Shown here one piece after another: positions 40,348-46,390 of a stretch of 46,390 bases of DNA (position 1 is its first letter; each line of letters begins with the position of its first letter). The stretch spans positions 1 through 46,390 of the forward strand of contig JAPLKO010000021.1 of assembly GCA_026388015.1 (NCBI GenBank), read 5' to 3'. The stretch comes from Candidatus Firestoneibacteriota bacterium. GTDB taxonomy: Bacteria; Oederibacteriota; D2-FULL-39-29. The notes below the pieces were generated by a model. It had not been told where the DNA came from and did not search any database. It saw only the letters and a list, made by a program, of their open reading frames with translations. The position numbers and the translations under genes were made by a program.

Positions 40348-42540
40348 CTATACCTGCCAGTTAATGGATTCAAATTCCTTCGTAGGGACCGTAATAGCAA
40401 TATTTCCCATTGCCGGCCATTTTTCTATTTCGTTTGCCGCTTTTTTTACCACAAAAGAAATTGCCGCCCGGTCGCCTTCTTTGAGGTCTAAATTCTTAAA
40501 AGGCACGGCGATTTCCACTATTTTATCGGCGGCTACCGCAATTCCCCCAAAATCTCTTTTTTCCCAGGTTACTTTATCCTCCGCTTGTCCGGTAAAATTA
40601 CAGACGACCTCCCCACCGGGCTTCTGCAGATCAAAGCTGAGCTTATAAATAGTTTTGCCGAACACTAGCGCCTCAAAGTTAAAATCCTTTAATTTTTCAA
40701 CCACCGGGGAGTTATTAAAATCTACCCGCAGGTAGAGAGTGGCAGTATCAAAGCCGAAATGTATTTTTTTAGTTATGGTTTCCGCCCGGTGTATGGCAGA
40801 GCTTGCCTTGCTTACTTCAAAAACGCCGGCGGCGCTCCATTCGTAGAAATGGGATATCTTGCCGTCAATAACCGGTTTGATAAAGCCGGTTATTGCGACC
40901 TCGGGAATGACCGCCTTGGTATCGTTAATGACCGGAATGAAGAGGAAAGGCGGAACTTCCCTGCCGGCAATTTCGTAAATATTGGAAAGGTGCCGTCTGA
41001 AGAGTTTGTCAAACTCCTCTTCCTGCACGGAAGAATGATCATCGCCGTACCACCAGTTCCAGTCGCTCCCTTCGGCAATAAGCAGCTCCTCTGTAATTTT
41101 TTCATAAGAAGCAGGCGCCTTTTCTTTTAGTTCTCCTTTCCAGGTATTCATATCCTGCCTGACCCGGTTTAGATAATCCCAGGCTTTAATATCTTCCTCA
41201 TGACCTATCCAGATGTAAAAATCATGGTTAATCCAGGAGCCGGGGTAAAGGTACGGAAGGGTTTCCATAGGAGGAAATTTTTCCAGATATTCAGAGACCG
41301 TGGTTGTTTGAATTCCCTCTTCTTTAGAGAGCCTTTCATACAGGGCATTAAAAAAGTCGAGCGCATTGTTTTTATAATACTCCCAGGCATTTTCCCCGTC
41401 CAGGATAACGCTTATTAAGGGGTTTTTAATATTCGCAGACTGCGCCAGCTTCTTGATATTCACCAAAAAATCATTGACCGCTGCTTCGGGCTCCCACTTT
41501 GAATATATAAAACCGAGCGCATCCGCGAGCTCTTTACTTCTAAATATTATATTCAGCCTTGAGCCGTTTTTTGTTACGGTATAGGGCTTGCAGATATAAT
41601 TACTTTTGTTATCGTGTATTTTAAGCGAATGCAGAAGTATTTCTTCATCTGTTGCGATCCATTTGAGGCCGCAACCGGAAATGAGAGGTATAATATCTTC
41701 GCTCACGCTTCCCTCCGCGGGCCACATGCCTTGCGGTTTAACGCCGAATGTCTTCTCGTGATATTTAACGGCGCGCTCCACCTGCTGACGGGCATCTTCC
41801 GGAGCGGAAAAATTAAAACCCATATTATGTCCGGGTAAAGAAACTTTGGCGATTGCGGTATCATACACAAGAGGAAGAATCGGATGGTAAAAAGGCGTGG
41901 TGGTTAATTCTATCTGCCCGCGGGACATAACTTCTTTGTATTTGGGTATAATTTTCGCCAGCAGTTCTTTTTGTTTTTTTAGAACAAGAATTTTGTCGGC
42001 TTCGGAAAATCTTCTCCCCTTCTTTTTCAGGGCTTTAAGCGCCGGTTCTTTCTCTATTGTGAGCGGATCAAACCAGGTGAGGTTAAACCAGACCTGTAAA
42101 TCCAGGTATTCCTGAACCGAAAATTTTACCGCGAGCTCCGGAAGTTCTTTCTGGGAGATGAAATACCCGCGCTTTTCGAGAAGCTCTAAATACCCCGGGT
42201 AGGGTTTCACCATATTGTCCCAATTCGCCATAAAAAAATTCCAGAGAATAAAGGCTCTGTCTTCCGGATTCAGCGCTTCCGCTTTTTTTTCCGTTACTTC
42301 CAGACAATAATCTTTTGCGTTGTTATTAACATAATCTTCCAGCTGGGCAACAAGTGAAGGAACAAGATTAAAAGTCTGCCTGATTTTAGGATAACCGTCA
42401 AGGAGTTCCGCCATAAAATGATAATCTTTAATACCGTGCAGCCGCACCCAGGGCATTGCATATTTTCCGGTTACCAGATCCTTGTAGTAGGGCTGGTGCA
42501 TATGCCAGATAAAGGCTATATAGATCTTGCTTCCGTCCAT
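40348..42540 (-). CDS. Glycoside hydrolase family 57
   Basis: The 730-residue enzyme cleaves or transfers alpha-glucans. Family regions are the N-terminal WHMHQPYY (12-19), the nucleophile region GMWPAEGSVSED (271-282, E276 as nucleophile), the acid/base region VILDGENAWEYY (378-389, D381) and WNWWYGDDHSS (494-504). A C-terminal beta-rich domain (about 540-730) may bind carbohydrate. It has no signal peptide and is probably cytosolic, which suggests turnover of glycogen-like polymer. Amylopullulanase, alpha-amylase and branching activities all occur in GH57; this long C-terminal layout is closer to the amylopullulanase-like group. The weakly spaced GGAAGG lies inside the previous gene's end. 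Confidence 0.9.
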   Translation of the reverse strand: MDGSKIYIAFIWHMHQPYYKDLVTGKYAMPWVRLHGIKDYHFMAELLDGYPKIRQTFNLVPSLVAQLEDYVNNNAKDYCLEVTEKKAEALNPEDRAFILWNFFMANWDNMVKPYPGYLELLEKRGYFISQKELPELAVKFSVQEYLDLQVWFNLTWFDPLTIEKEPALKALKKKGRRFSEADKILVLKKQKELLAKIIPKYKEVMSRGQIELTTTPFYHPILPLVYDTAIAKVSLPGHNMGFNFSAPEDARQQVERAVKYHEKTFGVKPQGMWPAEGSVSEDIIPLISGCGLKWIATDEEILLHSLKIHDNKSNYICKPYTVTKNGSRLNIIFRSKELADALGFIYSKWEPEAAVNDFLVNIKKLAQSANIKNPLISVILDGENAWEYYKNNALDFFNALYERLSKEEGIQTTTVSEYLEKFPPMETLPYLYPGSWINHDFYIWIGHEEDIKAWDYLNRVRQDMNTWKGELKEKAPASYEKITEELLIAEGSDWNWWYGDDHSSVQEEEFDKLFRRHLSNIYEIAGREVPPFLFIPVINDTKAVIPEVAITGFIKPVIDGKISHFYEWSAAGVFEVSKASSAIHRAETITKKIHFGFDTATLYLRVDFNNSPVVEKLKDFNFEALVFGKTIYKLSFDLQKPGGEVVCNFTGQAEDKVTWEKRDFGGIAVAADKIVEIAVPFKNLDLKEGDRAAISFVVKKAANEIEKWPAMGNIAITVPTKEFESINWQV

Positions 42541-42549
42541 TAAAAGGTT

Positions 42550-43215
42550 TTACCTTCCAAGATTCTGTTTGGCGTTTTCAAGATAGGGAGAGGTCGGATA
42601 CTTGTTTATTATCTCTTCATATCTGCTTTTGGCTTCTTCCGCTTTACCGGAAAGCTTAAGACACCTTGCCTGATTAGAGAGCAGCTCATCCCGTCTGTAA
42701 TAAGAAGAGAATTTCTTTAACGCCTCCTCATAGACAGCGGCGGCTTTTGTATAATCCTTTAATTCTTCACAAGCATAAGCCAGCGCTGAATATACAAGCG
42801 GCTTCATAGCGTCAGGTATCCTCTTTATCTTTGCCTCTTCGAGGACCTTTACCGCTTCTTCATATTTTCCAAGCCTGCAGTTTGCTTCCCCCAGATAATA
42901 AAGAGCTTCTCCGGTATATTTCGTATTTGGATAGTCTTTTTGAATGTCCTTAAGCAAGGGAAGCACGCCCTCGTAATCCCCCGCAAAAAACTTCATCTCG
43001 GCCGGCACCAGCTTATTTTTGACCGTATTATTCCTGTTCACCCGGCAGTTATTCAGCATAAAAAGCGCAACAACGGCAATAACCGCGTAAAAAAGAATAT
43101 CCAGCCATTTCTTGGTGTTGGCCGGGTTTCTAAAATACTCCACGGTTCTGGCAGTGAAAGAAACCAACCCGTCTGTATGCAAAGCCTTCTTAAACTCCTG
43201 TTTCTCTTTTTTCAT
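42550..43215 (-). CDS. Membrane-anchored TPR protein (YfgM/BamD-like)
   Basis: The 221-residue protein has one helix (about residues 38-57) followed by four or five TPR units (FFAGDYEGVLPLLKDIQKDYP, GEALYYLGEANCRLGKYEEAVKVLEEA, YSALAYACEELKDYTKAAAVYEEAL, SNQARCLKLSGKAEEAKSRYEEI). The layout, an internal cytosolic basic region then anchor then periplasmic TPRs, is like YfgM. Such proteins bind partners at the inner membrane. It overlaps the PHP gene by 4 bp and precedes the GH57 gene by 9 bp. Specific function is not shown. Confidence 0.8.
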   Translation of the reverse strand: MKKEKQEFKKALHTDGLVSFTARTVEYFRNPANTKKWLDILFYAVIAVVALFMLNNCRVNRNNTVKNKLVPAEMKFFAGDYEGVLPLLKDIQKDYPNTKYTGEALYYLGEANCRLGKYEEAVKVLEEAKIKRIPDAMKPLVYSALAYACEELKDYTKAAAVYEEALKKFSSYYRRDELLSNQARCLKLSGKAEEAKSRYEEIINKYPTSPYLENAKQNLGR

Positions 43216-43871
43216 TTTAATTTCTCCTTGGCAAGTTGTTCCGAATTTTTTAAAAGCAGAAGCGCCTGAGCTTGTGTAAGCCCCGCGCCCATAGCTATTT
43301 TTAAACCCTGCGCAAAAGTGACAAAATCGCCCGGACGATGCCCGTCGGTACTGAGAACCATTCTTGCCCCGACGGCTAACGCCAGTTTAGCCACATGCCC
43401 GTTTGTCAGGGAATGTCCCGGCTTGGTAGTAATCTCAATAAAAATGCCGCGTTTTTTTGCCAACTCCATCTCTTTTTTTGTGATAAGCCCCGGATGCGCC
43501 AGTATATCAATATCAGAGTTAAGAGCTTCGAAGTTTGTTCCCGCCCTTACCGGTTCTACGACAGTTTCTCCATGAACCAGCACAAGTTTTGCCCCCAGCC
43601 TTCTTGCTTCTTTCGCAAGTCCCGCAATCTGTTTCGGCGCTACATGGGTAAGCTCCACCCCCGGCACCGCCTTGATTTTTGCAAAGTACTTATTAATATC
43701 CGTACAAACCCGCACCGTATTTAACACCAAAGCTTCCAGATTGGAAGAGTCTCCGTGATCAGTAATACCAATAAAAGAATACCCTATCTCCTCGCACTGT
43801 CTCGCAAGTTCGGAAGGAAGAAGCTCTCCATCGGAGTGTATTGTGTGATTATGTAAGGAGATCATTTTCAT
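43212..43871 (-). CDS. PHP-domain phosphoesterase (histidinol phosphatase-like)
   Basis: The 219-residue cytosolic metal-dependent hydrolase carries the PHP motifs in order: HNHTIHSDGE (H7, H9, D14), GITDHGDS, PGVELTH, LVLVHGE, DILAHPG and STDGH. These supply the residues for a two- or three-metal site. Substrate could be histidinol phosphate, another phosphomonoester or a nucleotide; no his genes are adjacent. It is the first gene of the long minus-strand run. Its ribosome-binding site (GAGGTG) sits in the loop and 3' arm of a 7-bp hairpin ending one base before the ATG. Confidence 0.85.
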   Translation of the reverse strand: MKMISLHNHTIHSDGELLPSELARQCEEIGYSFIGITDHGDSSNLEALVLNTVRVCTDINKYFAKIKAVPGVELTHVAPKQIAGLAKEARRLGAKLVLVHGETVVEPVRAGTNFEALNSDIDILAHPGLITKKEMELAKKRGIFIEITTKPGHSLTNGHVAKLALAVGARMVLSTDGHRPGDFVTFAQGLKIAMGAGLTQAQALLLLKNSEQLAKEKLK

Positions 43872-43888
43872 AATTCACCTCGTGAATT
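43872..43888 (-). promoter_or_regulatory. Hairpin holding the ribosome-binding site of the PHP gene
   Basis: AATTCAC (43882-43888 on the minus strand) pairs perfectly with GTGAATT (43872-43878) across a 3-nt GAG loop, directly before the ATG. The only Shine-Dalgarno sequence, GAGGTG, is in the loop and arm. A second, longer inverted repeat (CTCAGTT/AACTGAG) lies just upstream, and a tentative promoter (TTATCA, 18 bp, TATAAA) lies between it and the tRNA. Confidence 0.5.
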
Positions 43889-43997
43889 ATTCTCAGTTTT
43901 AAAAGTTTATAATGTCTTTTTCAACTGAGCTATTATTATATTTATACCACAATAATTTAAAACCTGATAACTTTACAAACTTTATTGCTTCGTAAAA

Positions 43998-44074
43998 TGG
44001 TGGGCCCGAGAGGAATTGAACCTCCAGCGCGCGGTTTAGGAAACCACTGCTATATCCATTTTAGCTACGGGCCC
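43998..44074 (-). tRNA. tRNA-Arg (anticodon CCU)
   Basis: The 77-nt cloverleaf is complete: acceptor GGGCCCG/CGGGCCC, a 4-bp D stem GCTA/TAGC with a GG-containing loop, anticodon stem GTGGT/ACCGC with loop TTCCTAA (anticodon CCT), a 5-nt variable loop, T stem GGAGG/CCTCT with loop TTCAATT, discriminator A and encoded CCA. It reads AGG codons. It sits between the long co-directional gene run and the WbqC-like gene. Confidence 0.95.
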
Positions 44075-44318
44075 AATTTTACCTACGGTAAAATTCGAGA
44101 AATCGAAAACAGATATTCGAAAATAACTTCGATTTCGGTCTATTCTCAATTTTCGACTCTCAAATAATATTTTCAAAAATCATCCAAATCAGTTGATTAT
44201 ATCAGAAAAACAGGTGTTTTTCAAAAGGTTTTTCCGGGGAAAGGCGTGATTTTAGCTTGGGTTTCAGGAAAAATACATTATTATTTGAGACAGCTGTTAA
44301 CTTTATGGTTGTATTTTT
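44075..44318. other. Non-coding 244-bp AT-rich spacer with inverted repeats
   Basis: No gene is seen. The left part has a perfect hairpin AATTTTACC-tac-GGTAAAATT (44075-44095) touching the tRNA 5' end. A 9-bp inverted repeat GAAATCGAA/TTCGATTTC (44099-44107 and 44128-44136) follows, with several TCGAAAA words. The right part up to the WbqC stop is AT-rich without clear structure. The hairpins could form at the tRNA precursor's 5' side. Confidence 0.5.
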
Positions 44319-45008
44319 TTATCGCTTCTCCCCTTTTATTATAAAAATACTGTCCTTACCTTTATTAAAAAGCAAATCTATCACAGAAAGATACGGTACA
44401 AAGCCCGGGACGAGCTGGGGATAAACGGAGGGCTCATAGTTTTGATATTCCAGAACAATTCCTGCTTCTTGAAATTTGGTTTCTTCCAGATAAGCTTTTG
44501 CGCCCCTGCCGGAAAGATAAACAGAAGCGTTTGTTTTTTTGCAGAGGCTTATCAGCCTGCCGGTTTTAACCCCTTCCGCAGCCAAAGCCGAGGCAAACAA
44601 GAGTTTAACGGGGATTTCAAGATATGAAATTATATAGAGAATAATAAAAACATTCAAGTCGGCAAGTCTGACCCATTCTTTCGCATAGACCGAGGCAAAG
44701 AAAGCCTCATGTTCTTTAAAAAATGGCGCTTTTGCGTAATTGCCGCGGAGCGACTCAAAGTGATCTTTTCTCCAGTTTTCCGAATTATCAATCTCCACTT
44801 CATTAAGGAGCTGCGTGTATTTACCCTTTGTCTTTACCGGCACGGTCAGCCAGAGCGGACCCGTACTTGCAAGAATTTTATTCCTGTTCTGGAACTCCCT
44901 TTTTTTGTACTGCACATTGTCCAGAAAGACAAAAGTGCCGCATTGCGCCAGCTTGTGAAAGTAGCCGGACCAGGGCAGGTACTGCGGCTGATGCACCGCT
45001 AACTTCAT
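44319..45008 (-). CDS. WbqC-like family protein
   Basis: The 229-residue protein matches the WbqC family: AVHQPQYLPWSGYFHKLA (residues 4-21), FVFLDNVQYKKREFQNRNK, WLTVPVKTKG, and near the C-terminus YLSGRGAKAYL and EYQNYEPSVYPQL. Family members occur in O-antigen and surface-glycan clusters and are proposed to act on nucleotide-sugar-linked amino-sugar modification, without a settled reaction. It lies 12 bp after a GT4 glycosyltransferase gene on the same strand, supporting a surface polysaccharide role. It is cytosolic by lack of signal or helices. Confidence 0.88.
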   Translation of the reverse strand: MKLAVHQPQYLPWSGYFHKLAQCGTFVFLDNVQYKKREFQNRNKILASTGPLWLTVPVKTKGKYTQLLNEVEIDNSENWRKDHFESLRGNYAKAPFFKEHEAFFASVYAKEWVRLADLNVFIILYIISYLEIPVKLLFASALAAEGVKTGRLISLCKKTNASVYLSGRGAKAYLEETKFQEAGIVLEYQNYEPSVYPQLVPGFVPYLSVIDLLFNKGKDSIFIIKGEKR

Positions 45009-45020
45009 AGGTCCCCGCTT

Positions 45021-46169
45021 TTAAGGTCTTTCATAGAGTTCCTTAACCGCAATAAGCATTTTTTTGTAATTATAGTTTTCACGCGCTCTTTTTTTAGCCT
45101 GCTCTCTCAGCCTTGCGGCAAGCGCCGGCTCATTCAGGACGGCGTCTATGGCCGCCGTAAAGGGCGCGGCTTGGCCGGGCGGCACCAGAATACCTGTTTC
45201 GCCCGCAACGATAATTGCGGTTAAACTGCCGACTGCAGAAACCACAACCGGAACCCCGGCAAATTGCGCTTCCAAAACGGCGAGGGGAGATCCTTCATTG
45301 CGCGAGGGGAGTACGAAGACATCAAATACTTTAAGCACTTCCGGCAGGTCCCTTCTGAAACCTATAAAGCTGACCAACCCCTGTTTTTCAAGCTCCCGGG
45401 AAAGCTCCCTGATTCTGTCTTCGTCCGGTTTCGCGCCCGAACCGGCTAAGACGCCTATAAAATCGGAGCGCTTTTTAGAAAGGAGCGTTAGGGCTTCAAT
45501 AAATATATCAGCGCCTTTAACGGGCGCAAATCTTCCGGCATAGCCTATTATTTTTTTGTCTTTTGGCAGACCCAGTTCTTCTTTCTTTCTTTCGGCAGAA
45601 ACAGCTGTTTCATAGGGCGCTTCCGCAATACCGTTCGGTATTATTTCAAACTGCCGGCTTTTCCCGATCTTTCTTTTTAAATTGTCCTCCCGTTCTGCTT
45701 CAGAAAAGACAATATAGGACTTTGTGAATAAAGCCGCAAAGCGTTCCAGCAGCACCACAAAACCGCTCTTTATCGCGCCAAAATAGCCGTAGTAAACGTG
45801 TCCGTGCGGGGTGTGTATTACCTGTTTAAAGCCGGTGAGACCTGCTGCAAGCCGCCCGAGAAAACCCGCCTTGGAAGTATGCGTATGTAAAACATAAGGA
45901 CTTTCCTTGAGCAGGAGGTCTAAGATATCCAGAAAAGCCCGGAAATCTTTAAGCAAAGAGATTTCTCTAACCAGATCCGGCAGCCAGACCACACGGTAGC
46001 CTGCTTTCGCGGCGGAAGCGAGCACCAGCTCTTTTTCGCTGTCCAGCTCCCCGAGCGCAAGGACAAGTTCATAACCGGCAGCAAGGCCTTCCGCAAGAGA
46101 AAGAATATTGGAAAGCGCGCCGCCTTTTTCGAGCCGGGTAACAATATGTAGTATTTTTTTCCGCTGCAT
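45021..46169 (-). CDS. GT4-family glycosyltransferase
   Basis: The 382-residue retaining GT-B enzyme starts with KILHIVTRLEKGGALSNIL, the glycine-rich loop of the acceptor domain. It continues with HTHTSKAGFLGRLA, PNGIAEAPYE, the donor-domain segment IGYAGRFAPVKGADIFIEAL, and the E-x7-E region SPLAVLEAQFAGVPVVVSAVG, then TGILVPPGQ. The layout matches WbnK/PglH-like GT4 enzymes of O-antigen and capsule clusters. I chose the ATG at 46169 behind GGAGC; a start 17 codons upstream runs into the preceding SPASM gene. It precedes the WbqC-like gene by 12 bp. Sugar and acceptor are unknown. Confidence 0.9.
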   Translation of the reverse strand: MQRKKILHIVTRLEKGGALSNILSLAEGLAAGYELVLALGELDSEKELVLASAAKAGYRVVWLPDLVREISLLKDFRAFLDILDLLLKESPYVLHTHTSKAGFLGRLAAGLTGFKQVIHTPHGHVYYGYFGAIKSGFVVLLERFAALFTKSYIVFSEAEREDNLKRKIGKSRQFEIIPNGIAEAPYETAVSAERKKEELGLPKDKKIIGYAGRFAPVKGADIFIEALTLLSKKRSDFIGVLAGSGAKPDEDRIRELSRELEKQGLVSFIGFRRDLPEVLKVFDVFVLPSRNEGSPLAVLEAQFAGVPVVVSAVGSLTAIIVAGETGILVPPGQAAPFTAAIDAVLNEPALAARLREQAKKRARENYNYKKMLIAVKELYERP

Positions 46170-46186
46170 AGCCGCTCCAATATTTG

Positions 46187-46390
46187 TCAGTAACGGTACA
46201 TTTCGGTGCATTTGGGACAAACTTTAAAATACTTCTGCTTTTTGAGTTCCCGCCGGAAAGCGCGCATTTTTTCTCCGTTCCAGACGGAAAAAAACGGGGT
46301 GTTTTTTATATTGCCCGCGACAAAACCCGGACCCTGGCAGGGCCGGAGCCCTCCGTCCGGATAGACATAAGCAACCACCCAGGGCGAAAT
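46187..46390 (-). CDS. Radical SAM/SPASM protein, C-terminal end
   Basis: Only the last 67 codons are visible; the frame stays open to the right window edge. The segment has GGLRPCQGPGFVAGN, FSVWNGEKMRAFR and the final CPKCTEMYRY, the layout of a SPASM auxiliary [4Fe-4S] domain (PC then GN, W, and C-x2-C). Radical SAM enzymes of this type modify peptides, sugars or cofactors. It precedes a GT4 and a WbqC-like gene on the same strand, so it may belong to a surface-glycan or modification cluster. The catalytic CxxxCxxC domain is outside the window. Confidence 0.75.
   Translation of the reverse strand: MSPWVVAYVYPDGGLRPCQGPGFVAGNIKNTPFFSVWNGEKMRAFRRELKKQKYFKVCPKCTEMYRY

Noticed and set aside
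45021..46220. Longer GT4 protein starting at 46220
   Set aside because: That start lies inside the end of the SPASM gene and lacks a ribosome-binding site; the ATG at 46169 has one and begins the family motif.
1..46390. CRISPR array, insertion sequence, prophage or toxin-antitoxin module
   Set aside because: No regularly spaced direct repeats, transposase, integrase, phage structural gene or antitoxin-like pair was seen on either strand.

Overview
The window looks like a chromosomal segment of an uncultured, probably anaerobic, Gram-negative bacterium. A LolC/LolD lipoprotein-export pair, a probable outer-membrane protein and several signal-peptide proteins point to two membranes. Many [4Fe-4S] proteins, a HydB/NuoF-type flavoprotein and no recognisable oxygen-dependent enzyme suggest anaerobic life. 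Gene order and content resemble candidate phyla around Elusimicrobia, Omnitrophota, Firestonebacteria and the PVC group, but the sequence alone does not fix the phylum. Coding density is high, the genetic code is standard, starts are mostly ATG with a few GTG, and I see no insertion sequence, prophage, CRISPR array or rRNA.

Layout. 1-6.2 kb (minus) holds housekeeping operons: aroA (cut by the left edge), a PPC-domain protein and tyrA; ilvE; and lysS-lolC-lolD. 6.3-9.0 kb (plus) has a half-size UPF0016 cation transporter, then an ABC-2 exporter operon ending in a TPR membrane protein. 9.0-13.4 kb (minus) has a probable outer-membrane protein, rlmB-cysS, and a small operon of membrane rhodanese, MauE/DoxX-like protein and a 66-residue protein. 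13.4-17.2 kb (minus) is a MacB/LolD-type ABC ATPase with a very large FtsX-like permease, divergent from a propeller lipoprotein gene (17.4-18.6 kb). 18.7-24.1 kb is a carbohydrate locus: a plus operon (Gfo/Idh/MocA dehydrogenase, ThuA-like protein, LacI regulator) behind a clean promoter whose -10 box is overlapped by an 18-bp perfect palindrome, converging on a minus pair (D-2-hydroxyacid dehydrogenase and a muconate-lactonizing-type enolase).

24.2-43.9 kb is one unbroken run of 15 minus-strand genes, mostly overlapping or nearly touching. In transcription order it encodes a PHP phosphoesterase, a TPR membrane protein, a GH57 glycosidase, a periplasmic receptor carrying a FlgO-like insert, a VanZ-propeller fusion, a propeller protein, an NHL protein, a paralogous propeller protein, a tiny Cys-rich membrane protein, a Tat-like exported polyferredoxin, a NapH/NosR-like membrane polyferredoxin, a three-helix membrane propeller protein, a HydC-HydB (NuoE-NuoF) fusion, a GltD/NuoG-like chimera without the usual NAD(P) domain, and a glycosyltransferase. 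The part from about 25.6 to 38.7 kb is the best candidate for an undescribed system: cytosolic NAD(P)H/ferredoxin flavoproteins, a membrane FeS conduit, exported FeS proteins and a set of extracytoplasmic beta-propellers in one co-directional array.

43.9-46.4 kb has tRNA-Arg(CCU), a WbqC-like protein, a GT4 glycosyltransferase and the C-terminal end of a radical SAM/SPASM protein cut by the right edge, consistent with a surface-glycan region.
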